Origin: Siphlonurus alternatus
Taxonomy: Eukaryota > Arthropoda > Insecta > Ephemeroptera > Siphlonuridae
DNA: 64,000 bases
NCBI GenBank assembly: GCA_949825025.1
Contig: OX463778.1
Span: 41,625,646 to 41,689,645 of the forward strand
Direction: 5' to 3'
Below are positions 22,576-36,800 of the stretch, in pieces. The position numbers and the translations under genes are program-made. The notes below the pieces were generated by a model. That model worked only from the letters and a program-made list of their open reading frames with translations, was not told where the DNA came from and did not search any database. Position 1 is the stretch's first letter, and every line of letters begins with the position of its first letter.

Positions 22576-22990
22576 GTACTACAAGTTAACATAAAAAAAA
22601 TATCAGAATCTGATTATTGGTTCTCATCTGATTGTATTTAAAAACAGACCTAAATATTAATAATTAATTTTAAATGTTATCCCTTTTCTAAAATACAGTA
22701 TCAGTTATCTCTTAGTCGCACGAAACTTGACTAATCTTGATTGCTGTTGCCTTATTGACAGTAGAGTGTTGCTGCTATCACTTGATGGATGCTTAACAAC
22801 GAATGTATCAAACGTATGTTATACATTTTGGCAATTACTAATATTATTTTAATATGCGTTGTTAAAATAAGGTATACAAATCAAAAACTGATGTACTCCA
22901 AGTACTCGTGAAGGGTCCACAAGACGTAGTCACTATGCTCACATGACGATGTTTAATACGTATAACGTATTCGTTGACGACGGAATGTGT

Positions 22991-23328
22991 TAGAGGTCTG
23001 CACGGGCTCGAGCCTGGCCCGCGGGCCGGGCTCGGGCCAGGTGTCGGCAGTCTGTGAACGGGCCGGGCCTAGCTTTTTCTCGAAATTTCAATAGTGATTT
23101 TTTTGTTGTTGTTATTTTTGCTAAAGAAAGAAGGAGAAGGGAAACAAGCACGCAAAAAAAAAAGCTTCTAAAACCACTTTTTCTTAGTTTTATAATGGTT
23201 TGTGAAGCATTAAAATAAAAAGGCGAGCTGAGGTTGAACTACAGATGGGCCACGGGCCGGGCCGCACTGTGAAGCAGTCTTCATGGGCCCGGGCAGGGCC
23301 TCGAAAATCCAGCCCGTGCAGACCTCTA
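22991..23328. mobile_element. hAT-type MITE next to the ATP10 first coding exon
   Basis: The 338 bp element has inverted ends TAGAGGTCTGCACGGGCT on the left and AGCCCGTGCAGACCTCTA on the right. It is flanked by near-identical 8 bp sites GAATGTGT (22983-22990) and GAATATGT (23329-23336), which is hAT-like. Both ends are rich in GGGCC. The right end lies 188 bp before the ATP10 start codon. No coding capacity. Confidence 0.8.
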
Positions 23329-23516
23329 GAATATGTTATTGTTATGAGACGTAAATTAATAGCAGATATTATTTATGTGAACGTAATGAGACTAATGAGT
23401 ATTAATTTGTGAGGTGTAAAACCTACAGTACCGGTTTCATTTATGCATAATAAATTTGAGTTCGCCTGACGCGCGTTGTGTTTATATTTGACATGCTTTG
23501 TTTCAGATGCGCCATT

Positions 23517-24469
23517 ATGTCCGGGAGTGGAGAGCAAGGCCCGTCGTCATCGACGTCTCATCAGTACCCGCCGCTGCCCCCCGCGCAGTGCGCCACCTAC
23601 ATGTTTCCCAACCCCTTGGCCGCCGGCGAGGGCGGCAGCAGTTCGGTGGGCACGGCGCTGGCGCGCGGCCCCATATCAGCCCGCGTGTTGCGTGGCCACG
23701 CCCGCAGTGCGAGCCACGGTGCTGCAGCTCTGCCGCCACTGCAGCCACGAGGCGGCGTCACCAACCCTCTAGACGTGGGCTCGATGGGCTCCATCAGCGC
23801 GACTTCGCGGCCCTCCGCACTCAAAAAGGGGCACCAGCGGGCCTTCTCACAGGGCCAGATTGGCTCAGCCGGTAGCGGAGAATCGAGCGCTTCTGGGTTG
23901 CGAGGCCACAATCGCGTCGGCTCACGAACAGAGTTCATCCTACCCCCAGGACATCGAGATGAACCCCCGCGACCACGTTCAGACTCTATTCATTTTAAAC
24001 CGGGACACTCAAGACAAGCCTCTCGTTCAGAGTCAATATATACATTAAGAAATCAAGCGCCTCCGAAATGGACAGATAAATTATTTTTCTGGAGGCGACG
24101 ACCAGAGGATGATCCAACTGGTCGAGTGAGAACTGTTCACCCAAACCATTTAGTGCCAGTAGGAACTCCTCCCTCTTTGCACCCAAATCATATGTTTCCC
24201 AGTAATGAAGTGAGAACTACAAAGTACACGATGTTATCATTCTTGCCCAAGAACTTATTTGAGCAATTCCATCGTGTTGCAAACCTGTACTTCCTGTTCA
24301 TCGTGCTGCTCAATTGGTTCCCGGCAATAAATGCGTTCGGCAAGGAGATTGCAATGATCCCCGTGGCCTTCGTCCTTGGCGTGACGGCCATCAAAGATGC
24401 GTTTGAGGACCGCCGCCGTCATAGTTCAGACAAACGCATCAACAACTCGACGTGCCGCGTCTACAACAG
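23517..24469 (+). CDS. ATP10: ATP10 coding exon 1: N-terminal tail and first two membrane helices
   Basis: This exon encodes residues 1-317. Residues 1-180 are Ser/Gly/Pro-rich and probably disordered. They contain four GHxRxxS motifs at residues 60, 105, 130 and 163. Homology begins near residue 184 ([12 protein letters not shown]), and helices 1 and 2 are near 254-275 and 279-297. The start is the in-frame ATG at 23517, ten bases after a TTTCAG acceptor. An out-of-frame ATG sits at 23507 immediately after that acceptor, opening a frame that runs to 23875; it could lower translation if included in the mRNA. The exon is much more GC-rich than its surroundings. Confidence 0.9.
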
Positions 24470-27400
24470 GTAGGAGACCTACCAATATTACTATCCTAAT
24501 AATGTGTGCTGAAAGGTATGCATAATATATGATAATATATGGAGAGTTAGGTCAACGTTGAAATTTCTTATTTTTATGAATGCGTACAGCTCTATGCAAT
24601 TAGTGATAATTAGGTTTACTCGTCTTATAGTATAATTTATACATAGCATAATAGAGGCCGTTGTGACGCACGTTTGTTTGAACCGGAATGGTCAGTGTTC
24701 ACACATTCACGTACATACTCTAAGTTGTCACATAATGGACTCAGTAAGCCGCGAACGGAAGCCGGTCACAGGCGCATGTATAGAATGCGAGGAGCTTGGC
24801 GCACCGCAGCTCCCGCGGGAAACAAGTGGTGCCATGAAGCTGCCCTCTCAGGATGTTTGGTATTATATCCTGTCGTAACCCAAACTACATAGCACGCAAA
24901 CAGTGCTGATCCTGGGTTGGGTTACGGGATATTATAATCTAAACAATTATTCATACAACATCGAAGGTTTAAATAAATAATATACATGCAATATTTTGAT
25001 TTATATATTTATATTATATATACATTTAATTATACATAGCGATGTGAAATGCAACAGCAGCAATTCCAAAATATGCCTAAATAATAAAATGCTTAAGAAT
25101 ATTAAACTAAATAATTTCAGCGACTAATTCAGTGTTACTTTAATTTACAAATGCATAGTTTTTATTTTCCTAAATTTTACCATTTTTAATAGAAAGCTAA
25201 TGCTTATAGAATATAGATTGGCATATTTCGTCTAAAAATCAAAATTTCAATGCAATGTGCAATGTTCACTGCTCTAGTCAGTGTACAGTACGGTTCACTC
25301 GTTTCCAAGCTCCCTTTTCTCGTTTTTTAATCCAGTTTTTACTGCATTCTAAAAAGCTGGTTCAATGTACGTACTAAAAAACAAAAATAAAATAAAACAA
25401 CACATTATTTTTAAAAGCTTTTTAACTTACGTTAGTAGGTACCGTATTTAGATTCACCTAAAATATAATTGTTTTTTTTTTTTAAACAAACGATAAAAAG
25501 TAAAATTACAATATATAATAGTACACGGACAAAAATTTTTAATAGGAAAGGTCGGTAAAAGCGCCATTTACCAGCACGTTTGTAATATTTTACCGACATT
25601 ATTACAATGTACTCTGTAAAAACTGAAGACAAAGGATTGTAAAATAGTTTTTAAAGAGTGTTGGTAAAAGTTTAACATTTTTGCTTTGCAATGCCATTTT
25701 TACCAACCTAAATCTGCGATTTTAGCACGCTTCCTTTTTGCAACTTCAAACTTTGCAAATATAGCCCATTACGTTCTTAAAATTTACCAACTTGTTTAAA
25801 GAGTGTTGGTAAAAGTTTAACATTTTTGTTTTGCAGTGTCATTTTTACCAACCTAAATCTGCGATTTTAGCACGCTTCCTTTTTGCAACTTCAAACTTTG
25901 CAAATATAGCCCATTACGTTCTTAAAATTTACCAACTTGGTTGTTTTATTCAAAAATGTCCGTTACATTTGAGCAAACTTCCTCACATTTTTGACGCGTC
26001 CTTGGTGAGTGAGGTTGTGCTGAAAGTTGGGCTGCCGTGTTTAATACGTTTAATTTAAATAGTTCTTCACTACAATTAAGTATCGTCAAGATTTTTCATC
26101 ATTACTTCATCACCGTGAATATCATATTAAGGTAAGCATAAAATCATTGTGTCAGTAACTCATATGATTATTTGATTATATTTATCTCCTCGGTTTATCT
26201 TTCTGTGTCTCTCTGTCAGTATTTATTTTCTTAAACACTTGTATCCTCTAGTGACTAGAGGATAATATTATGAATTTAAGAAAATAAATCCTAGTGCGAA
26301 GTGTTTTCGATTACTATAAATATGGCGCTATGCAAATTATTAATATTTTCTAAAAAATCATTCATGAATGCCCTGCACCATTTAACATAAATTTACCAAA
26401 TCAATTCATATACTAATTTGCCGTATATTAATTATAATTATAAATAAATACATGGTACACGTATTAAAAGAGGTATAAAATATTGGTTTATTAATTTTTC
26501 GCTTCAGTTGCTTTTAAGTTAAGTAAAATATGTTGTATTTCGAGTATTTTCTCATGAATATTGCTTGTACCTTGTTAGCTCTAATAACGAATATTTACAG
26601 CAATGACGCGCCTACCGAAGGTGTCTGGGTGCTGCAGTGGACGATCGACTCATTATCGTGATGCATCCGCGATGCATCTCTGCATTAGCACACCACGATT
26701 GGAAAAGTTATTCCTCGAACCCCTACTTCAACGAAAGGCAAGCCTCTTCACTTCAAAGGATTGGACTATCAACGGTCTGTGTACTGTAGCAAGTGACATT
26801 CATTCTCGGTGTTCGACTTGAAAGTTGAAAGTGATTCATAAAACTTAAGTGACTTTTATACAACTATTAACTGCTATTTTTTATTGTCATTCAAATCTCT
26901 TGATACTTGCTTTTTTCTCTCTTGAAAAAAAAAACATAAATATATTATATTATTACCTAATTTGTATGCTGTCTTAAATAAATAAAATATGTTACATAAT
27001 ATGAAACAAATTTGATGATACTTTTTTATTTATCAACGATATATTCCATGATGACGTTATACTTAAGTTTATTTGAGTTAAATAGTGTAATAAAATATAA
27101 TTATTATAATTCTGGTATAGATCGAGAGTGATGTGTGAAATATTTTCACAAAGAAATTTTGATATATTAGTTTATAATTATATATGCATTGTAATTTTTT
27201 TTTTGTAATAATACTAATATTTTCTATCAATGTTACAGTGTATAATGTCATTTCATATTCATTATATTTCAATGTAAGCAAATTATTAAACGTCAAATTT
27301 ACAAGTATGAAAATAGTAATAGCTACAAATAAAGTTGGCAAATTTTCACCCAAATAAAGAGTTAAGTTTAGAGGATACAAGACAGTAAAACTTAGGACAT

Positions 27401-30400
27401 TAGGTCGGTAAAAAATACAAATAGCAAAATCAAGTCAGTAAAATTTTACACGTCTCAATGGAATAGTTTTACTATTCGAAATCTTTAATATTTTACCGAC
27501 TAAATGTGTAATTTCGTGTTAACCCATTAAGACTGTAGATTTTACCGACCCGTTTGTATGATTTGAATTACAATGTTAGATCAGGAGTTTTTACCGACTT
27601 ACTTGGTTCATGGGTTTTAGCTCGAGCTAAGTCGGTAAAATTCTACCGCATCTTTGTGAGAATTTATTTCCGTGTACAGAATTGAAAGAATTAGTTTGAT
27701 TCACTTGCGTGCTATGTAGCAAAGCACGTAAATAATTAAATATCTTGTGGGGCCTTTATAATTATTCATTATTTATGCTGTGTTGTATTAATTCTATAAA
27801 TATACCGGGTAATAACATTAACTACCTGAAAATATCTAATCAATACAAGTTATACTTTATGCCGCAGCATTATATTATATTATATTATATTATATTATAT
27901 TATATTATATTATATTATATTATATTATATTATAACGAGCCACGTGTAATAGTCATATACAATATACATGTAGTTATAGAGTGAATATGAAATATAAAAG
28001 AGAGTTTTTATGTGGGTGTCAACGTTAATTGGATAATTCAGTAAGAAAGTGGTAAGAAAACACGGCAGGTGGGTAGACAAACTGTTGCTTACTGAGATTT
28101 GATTGTTGTAATGGTACGTTATGGCACGACAGCGTCGCGTGTCTCTAATGATGCTTTGTTTTATTAATATTTTATTAGACACGCCCCGTGTGTGCAGTGC
28201 CATACATTGGGAATCCATCTACAGGCAGGCACTCCGTTTTCTTAAAATTAAGGGTGCAAGTGACTTCACGCATGTCACGCAGTGTGTCCTTTGTGTTCAT
28301 ATATATTATGTAATATACTTATATTTTAAATTATATATAAATGTAATTATTATATTATTGCATAATAAAATATATTATTGAAATTCTATCAAAATTTATA
28401 TTATTGAAAATGTTCGTAGCAATTAACTGCTTTTAATGAGACAGATGAAAAATTGCTGCGAACGAAGAATTTGTTTAACATATTATGTTGACAAAATATA
28501 CTTTGCTTTTTATTCAACGCATGCATGCAGCAGTGTTTTTCCAGCTTTCGTGATCTGAGAGAAAAATAAAACGAATAAAAACATTTTCCTAAAATAATTA
28601 CTATAATGTATAATATTGGACTTTGCTTTAAAGTTCGATATAACTTGTGGTTGAGGAAAAAGACTGGAATGAAATCTTGAGGGTGTCATGTTCATTTTTT
28701 TTTTATTATTTTTAATTGCATGATTGTACGAACCATTATAATTTATTATAAACTCAAACTGCTAGTTTGTTTGCAAAATGAGATTAGTGAAATTGTTATG
28801 GATTATGAAATTAGTAGGAGTTTGTCCGCAGCTGCCGTTTTGTGACTTATCCTGGGAATTTCAAATATTGCTGCAGAGAAATTAGCCTAGATTTGAATCT
28901 ATCAGGCGCAAAGCAGTTACCACCAATGACGTACTTTATATATGTATACAGTTTATACATAATTCTTAATTATATGCTCGTGAACAGCAACTCGCGCACT
29001 ATAATGTTAATAAACGACGATATCGGAATGTAAAGGTACAGAACACAATGTTGTGCGACCGACATGTTGCAGAAGACCACTCATAAGATAAGATCGATTG
29101 TCGTGCTCGCAAGATTGTCAAGATCGTTGCTATCAATCAAGCAAGCAAACCGCGGTGACTGACGTACAGACAATACCTCTTATCGTGGCAATTTTATTGA
29201 CCTCGCGCATTTGTTGTGATAAGAGTATAACTTTAAACCAACCTAAATATTATACAAAGACGTCATTTAACATCACCTCCGCTAAAGAAGTTGCAATAGG
29301 AATATGAAAGCAGAAATATTTCAATTACTCGGTGGGGGAAAACAAACAAACAAGTTTTGCATTTCTCGGTGCGGGAAGCCGTGAAAATGAGTGAGCAGTT
29401 TCACTTTCGCTGCAGCGTCCATCTTAATTTGCAATGCCTCAACAATGGTTGTTATGTATGTATTTCTCAGAGGTGCTGGGTATAAAGTCCTTTGGTTTTG
29501 AGCAGATGGCTAGCAAACAGCGGGTTTGTTTCTTAAGCGCTATTTCTTGATCCCTCTGCTCCTTGAAAATATTTATTAGAAAATAAACTAATAACATTTA
29601 CAACAAATTATATAATATGCAAGAACTGTACTGTACCAATGTATATTATATCTAATCCTTGAGAGCGGCTGTTTTGTGTCAATTACGATGACTGCAATGC
29701 CGATAACGTATAATATACATATTATATATAATAATAATATACTGTATATATTATACATATATAATATATATAATATTAAACGAATATTGAGCTAGAATCA
29801 ATTTAATAATGTAATGATTTTATACTGCAATGTATATACTTAGTATTTTATGTAAGTTCATTCATTCATTTACTTCATTTATGTTCTTGAGTAAATTTGG
29901 CATTTAATATACTGCACAAATACATTTAAATATAATATATTATATAAACAACAGATTTTTTACTTGGATTTTACCCAGATCAAATAGATGATTCAACTGT
30001 GCCTTTGACTTTTTAACTTTTGAAGGCTTGTTTTTTAGTTATCATAATACCATACTTATATATTATGTAGCTAATGTAATTTCTAAAGTACCGTTATATG
30101 CAAACTTTCGGGTGAATCATCGCTCTTGTCAATGCTCTTGTATTCAAAACCACGTAATTTGCTTATTAGATTATTAACGGTATTTTTTTTTAAATATTGC
30201 CAAATTATGTTATATACAATATTAAATGCTAAGCATGGAGGCAAACTTGGGCTGGAAATCGATCATTATTATAAACATAATTATATTATATCATATTATA
30301 TAATATAGTTCATATAGATTTAGATTTAAGTATACCTGTTATGTATGATTTATGTAACAACTCTGACGTGATCTATGCTGTAAAGCCAACGATCGAAATA

Positions 30401-30813
30401 AAATTATTATTGTTATTATTATATATATGCGATACATAAATATATCAGGCTATTGCTGATGGAGTACTGTACGTGTGCATGATTCGTGGCATGTTCTGTG
30501 ATGCAGTGCCAACGTGTCTGCCATAAATACGCGAAGTCAGCGGGGTCCATGCATGATGACGTTATTACATGCTGGATGATACGATGTGGTGCTGGTCTGA
30601 TAACGTGACACTGCCAGTGTCGTTTGACCTCTTATTATGTCTCTCGCTCGCTCCTTTCGTAGAAGCGACCCGCGGGGACCCGGAAACTAGAATAAAAGAA
30701 ATGTCATGCATGCAATTTTATATACAGATTACAGTGTTGCTTCTTGTATATAAAATACAGGGTTTTACAATAACATCCTCGCATGGTGCAGTACATTATA
30801 ATAATAATAAATA

Positions 30814-30852
<39 letters not shown>

Positions 30853-33800
30853 CTTCAAATAAATGGCTGTTATACACTCCATTCATGTCAACAAGAGGGG
30901 GAAAAATACATGTTTGCAGAAACCAATTCAACCATTATCATTAATTATAAAATTACATAATTATAGAGTAATACATAATAATACACAACATCAGAAAATT
31001 TCCTCTATGAATATAATTGAGAATCAAAATTACATTCCTACAGTATTACATTTTCTGCATTGCAATTTTCAAACTTTGCTAATCGTTAATATTTTAATTG
31101 CCTTGTGATATAGAAATACGTGCAGGATACTTGGTACTTGCACGTATACTTGGTATACTTGGTACCGATCGAATGATTGAAAAACATGCAGAACAGAATT
31201 TTTGCGTATATCATATGTATCTAATATATACCGTTACTTGTTTATACTGCATGATTAAGCTTTGCACTGTTGTGTATATAGGGGTGTAATCTAATTTTTT
31301 TTATTTTCCGTGAAATAATTACCGTGTAACGCTGATATAGTAAAATAGTAATGCGTCATAGATAGGAAAGATAGTTAAGAAGTACAATATATTTTTTTTC
31401 TATCCCGTAATCCAATAAATGTGCGTCGTGCTTGTATGTGTACTGTACAGAAAACAGAATGTTTTGTAAGCCGCGATAACTCACCCTCTCTCTACTTTAT
31501 ACTATTATAGTGCCCCACTTTCACATCAGTTTCCATAGTGAAGTACAAACAAAAAAGAGAAAAAAAAAACTATCTTGCCCATCAGTTTGTTGAATGTGCG
31601 GGCGGAGGGACTGATGAGAAAATCGAAGTGGGACTTCTGCCACGGAAACATTGTGGTGCGCCACCTGCACGCTTCTCTCTAAATTATTGACATTGCAGCC
31701 CCTCTACCAGCTGGTACATTACTTGCACCCAGTTGCAATCCAGTGTGCATATTGCAGTCACTGACCTAGTAAGCTCCCTTTATTATGGAGCACTGAAAAA
31801 TTTATTAGTGAAGTTACTGAAGTAGGTAAATCGTCAATTTCAGCTGCATGGGAAAGGTTGATTAAAAATAAATTTTGTAAATTGTTGATTATTTCTTTTA
31901 AATGATTTATTATGCATGGTACTATATACAGGGTGGCCCTAAAGTTCTTTAAAAAAGTACGTTGGTCATAAAAAAATTATAATACTGTATATATCTCAAT
32001 TTACACTTTCTGTACATCGATTTGAAGCTCTGAATTTAAAACTTTATTTTTTTTTTTAAATTATAATTTAAAAAATTACTTTCTCACAAGTTGGAGCAAG
32101 ATAAAAAGTTTGCTTTTCAGCCTCTTTTTCTTGAATTTTCTTGGAATTTAATTAATCCATTTCGATAATTTGATATGCCATGGGTAAAGAAATCATCATG
32201 CAAGAGATTTGATTAATTGAATTTCAGGTGATGTAGTCGTGAAAATTGGAGAAAAAGAGACTGAAAAATCTCATTTTCTTTTACCTTGTTTCAACTTTTG
32301 AAAAGGTCACTTTTTTAATTAATTTTTTTAAAACGAGCTTCGAAAAAGTGGATCACAGAGTTTGAAATTAATGTATAGAAAATGCACATTGTGATAAATC
32401 TTAATAAGCTTTATTTGCGTTTACTTTTTTCAAGAACTTTAGGACACCACCCTGTATTATTATGTATTATACCAAATATTATAACTATATGTTTTTCTTG
32501 CACGCAACTTTGTATATAAATTTGTTTTCGATTAATTAATTACGTCTAATTTTGATGATATACGCATGCAGCACAAGCCTTTGTATTTGCATAATATTTA
32601 TATAAGTCAGCAAGTGTTTAATTTTCATTCACTCATAATTTCATTATATATGATTGGTGCCTGGCGTTATATATTATACAGTATAGAATATTCGTATCAT
32701 TAATAATAGTCTGCATGGATATTACCTTATCTCACTGTTTGCTACAATATTTTTTTTTTCTTTTTAGCTTTGTATATATACACGTTTGAAACTACCCTAT
32801 TCCCATTGCTGAAATGTTTTGAAATGGTTTGCGTGTACAATAGTCAATTCTAACAATTTATTGACTTTTCTTAGAATTTCTGTGATGACAAACAATTTAA
32901 TTGAGAGACTGAATCACATCGTAATAATTCCATCTATAATCATTATCCCATTAATATTATAACTCTTCAATTTTTCATGTATTGCTGTTATCTTATTGCT
33001 GATCGTGGATCGTGGGTACGGCTGTATGTCATGACAGTAAATTTGATATGCTCATCTCATAACAACATCAAAATATTTGGGTTAACAACAGGCTTTTCTC
33101 CTTCCTCCCTCTGGCGCGTGGGTTTATTGGAAGTTACTCGCGGCCTGCTGTCCGAGTGGTTGCATGCTGCCAGGCGCCGCATGGACACGTAACACGCAAC
33201 TTGTGGAGCTGCTCTGTTGCATGCCATGCCTAAATATCTCCATTTAGTTAGTTTAGTTCAAAATTCCACCGGAAATGCAAGGTGGTTACCGCCTATCTAA
33301 ACTAATGTTACAGCCGTTACAGCAGAGTTATATCAGCAATTCATCAATGTACTTATATTGCATTAGAAATGTGCACTGCTGCCAATCAAGTTGATTGATA
33401 CAGAATAAAAGAAAAAGTTTATTTATTTTTTAATATTACACAATGGTATCTTAAGCATTGATGTAAGTGTAGTGAAGCTCGTTAGAGATTCGCGCCTCCA
33501 CACAAAAAAAGACAAGTTATTGCTTCATCCATTTTTGATAAGCTTAGATAAGCTTTGTTGTTATTGCTCTGATGATAATATTTATTGGTATTATAAAGCA
33601 ACCGGGTGGTGCACATTTAATGAGAGTACTCAATATTTCTCAAGAATTGGACGGCAATTTGCTCACGGGTCAAAGATTAAAAGGAAGTATCACTTCATTT
33701 CTATATATTATACCAACGATGGTGTTACATTGTAGTCACTATACATTATTCATTGTATATAATTGTAAAAGTTTCAATTAATTTTACTTTCTAACCTTTT

Positions 33801-36800
33801 TTGTACAATATTACCGGTGTGTAATTACAGAAGTACTCCCAACCGTAGCTTGATATTATGCTAAACATAAGCCATAAACAAACATTAATAACATTAACGT
33901 CTAACCCTTTTTTAAAAAAAGTCCATTAGTTGGGTTATTTTTACACTACATGTTCTGTTTTAACCATAATTTCCCCTCAAAGAAAAGTCCGTATCGTGCT
34001 TCAATGCTGCTTGCTGGCAGGCAGGCAGGCAGGCAGGCGAGCAGTGCGAGCCAGGTTTGGAGTGCGGCCAGTCCCAGTCTGCCACAAAACCGGCCAACTT
34101 ATCGCTGCTGGGAGCTCATCTGAATTTCAAACACTCTCCTTTGCAAAATATCAGCATGGGTTTTTTCCTTGCGCTCTTACTTCCTTGCTGCCACGCAGCC
34201 ATGGAATATTATTACTAGTTGACTATCTCGCTAACGTATTGTTCAGAGCTTCACGTTTCTGCAAAATATTTTGTTTTTAACTGTTTTCACAATATTATTG
34301 GCGTACTGCAATGGGATTATAAATTATAACTGCATGTTTTTCTCGGTAGAACGCGTCAGGTTTCATAACTTCCAAGTTGATAATCTCTGAAAAAAATTGT
34401 AAATGTATCTGATTTTGAAGTTGATGCATGGTCCCAATTATACGAATATCATGCAGTTAAATTAATAATTCAAACAATAGATATTTAAAAAAAAATACGA
34501 AATTATTACTTTTTTTCCTTGTTGTAATCGTTTTTACCCACACATTTTATTTATCGAAAAGTAAAATATTACTATAATCGTAATATTTGATTAAATAATA
34601 TAATTTTTAAATTTCATAAGAATATTATATTTTAAGGATTATTGTCACTAGTGTAATTATTTTTTTATGGTAAAAAAAAAATATAAAATTTAGATCAGAA
34701 CATAGAGAACAAAAATGACTGTCCACTTTCTGAAGTAAAAAAAGTAATTGTTCATGCAGTCCAGTTTTTGAGATATTAATTTTTATATTTGAAAAATATG
34801 CTGATTTGACTTGATTTGAAAATGGCCACCAGATTTCCATTGATATTGTCACTCCCTTCTCACTATTTATATCCTGAATATCTCATTTTTTAAAAACTAG
34901 ACTGACTTTTGCATTTTTTTTTTCTGAAAATTTATGTTAAATTGTAAGGAAGGTTTAAAATATAATTTTCAGAGTAAGCGCAGAAGCAGGCGTTACGGCT
35001 CGGTGGGCGGCTGGCCGGCCCAGTGCAAACATGCAGGTGGCTCGGGGCTACCTTACAGGGCCAGGGCTGGCGAGGGCGGCGCGAGCAGCAAGGTCGCTCG
35101 CACCTGAAGGCTCTGTCAGAACCACAAGAATAAAATCGGGGATCTAGTTGGGGAGCAAAACAATCCTCCAGCAAAATGTATAATATTGCGATACCTTTTG
35201 AAACATTTTGCAAGTTTTATAACTGCATATTAATTAACATGCAGTTTAAATCATGCATTATTATTAGGCAATCAGAACATAACAGCTAAATCAACAAATC
35301 AAGTTAATGTATATATAATTAAATAGAAATACAATGCTTATTAAGTATGCATAAAATTATATAATTATGTAGAGTTAGTAGAGTTATAACAAACGTAGTT
35401 GTGATGTGAAATCCTTGTGCACAAAGAAATTTAAGCGAGTAGTATAGTAAATTTTAGTGTTGCTTTTTTTTTTTTTCCTGTTATTTGTATATATTATCTT
35501 CTTTATATCAACTTTTATGTAGTTGTTTCTATCTTTTTTCAGGATGCAAATCTTGTTTGGGCATTGCCTTTTTTTGCACCCTCTTGGGCAGTATTTCCTA
35601 TTATACCTGACTGTGACAATATATGTATGTATCTTGTCTGTTCTGCTCAATAAAAACTATATTATTATTATTATTATTATTATTAGTCATTAACAGCGGG
35701 ATATAACAAATTATAATAACATAAGCAGTTTTCGATTAATTAGACTCGGAGTGTATCTAAATGTTTGTAAAATTGTAGTCAAATAATCATAAGAGTAAAG
35801 AGAGGATTGCATTTGAATATTTTCAACTTAAATAAAATATAGTTGTAGTACAAAGTTTATGCATGGCTACATAATAATTTTGTACGATATTGCATGCTTT
35901 AATTAAGATTAAGACTCAGTTGTTTGTCGTATTAATTATATTAATTGTAAATTTTTTGTTAAATTTCAAGTGCAATGTAATTACCAAAAGACCTGACTAA
36001 AAACTTGCTTTACTTGACCATTTTTTACTCCATCTCTTATCATTTTTTGACAATAATTCTTTGAATACATCGTGTATATATGCACGCTCGTATGCATACG
36101 TAAACCGACACATGAAGTTGATATTGTGTGTAAATGATGCGGTTTACGGTTTGAGGTCTGTTCCGTAGAATTTTGTATAACATAATTATACTGTCAATCA
36201 CTGATCCACAATCCCGAAGTCAGTACGCCAATTAATCCAATTTGAACCCTTTTGGTGTATTTCTAAAGTATAATCAATTGATATTGTATTGATTGTATGT
36301 ATAAATTTGCAACACAACTAAAATTCCACTGACTCATACTTTGAGTGCATGCAAACTGTTTTTTCTTTTTTCCTTCCATATACGGATTGAATCATACATT
36401 TTCTCCGTGACTAATACTAATGCATTGCTCTTGATGTACAGTACTTTCTGTGCTGATTCAATGTCACAATCCTATAGCCAGCTTTATATATAAGTGAACA
36501 ATGCTGAAAAGCCCATAGAGCATGCAATATGAGGTCTCTGACGATTGCGAAGTAGGTCTAGGTTCTTTCACTTTCTAGTTCACGTTGTGCTCTATCCTCC
36601 TCCGCCTTCTTTTGCCGCGCCATGCAGGTAACTCCATGTAAATCATACCGGCAATTCAATATTTCAAACATTGTTTTTGGCATTTGCTTGCTTGTATACA
36701 TCGATGTGTTATTAGTTATCGGAATCGGCAATCTTCTGTATTTTAATTGACCACGCCCCTTCCACAGTGTCACTTGGCGGTGACCTGCACTTAAAAAAGG

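Larger units (their letters stand above)
18966..23506. other. Divergent spacer between MRPL23 and ATP10
   Basis: The two genes point away from each other here, so both promoters, or upstream non-coding exons, should lie in this spacer. No TATA or initiator could be assigned. It is largely repeats: the TATGCATAC cluster, an inverted repeat, two 5S-type SINEs and a hAT MITE. Open frames at 19095-19337 and 21393-21590 are by-products of these repeats. Confidence 0.6.

Noticed and set aside
26603..26821. 72-codon open frame inside the TTTTACCGAC element, preceded by TTTACAG
   Set aside because: No transposase or THAP-type zinc finger spacing can be seen; Cys and His residues are not in a recognisable order.
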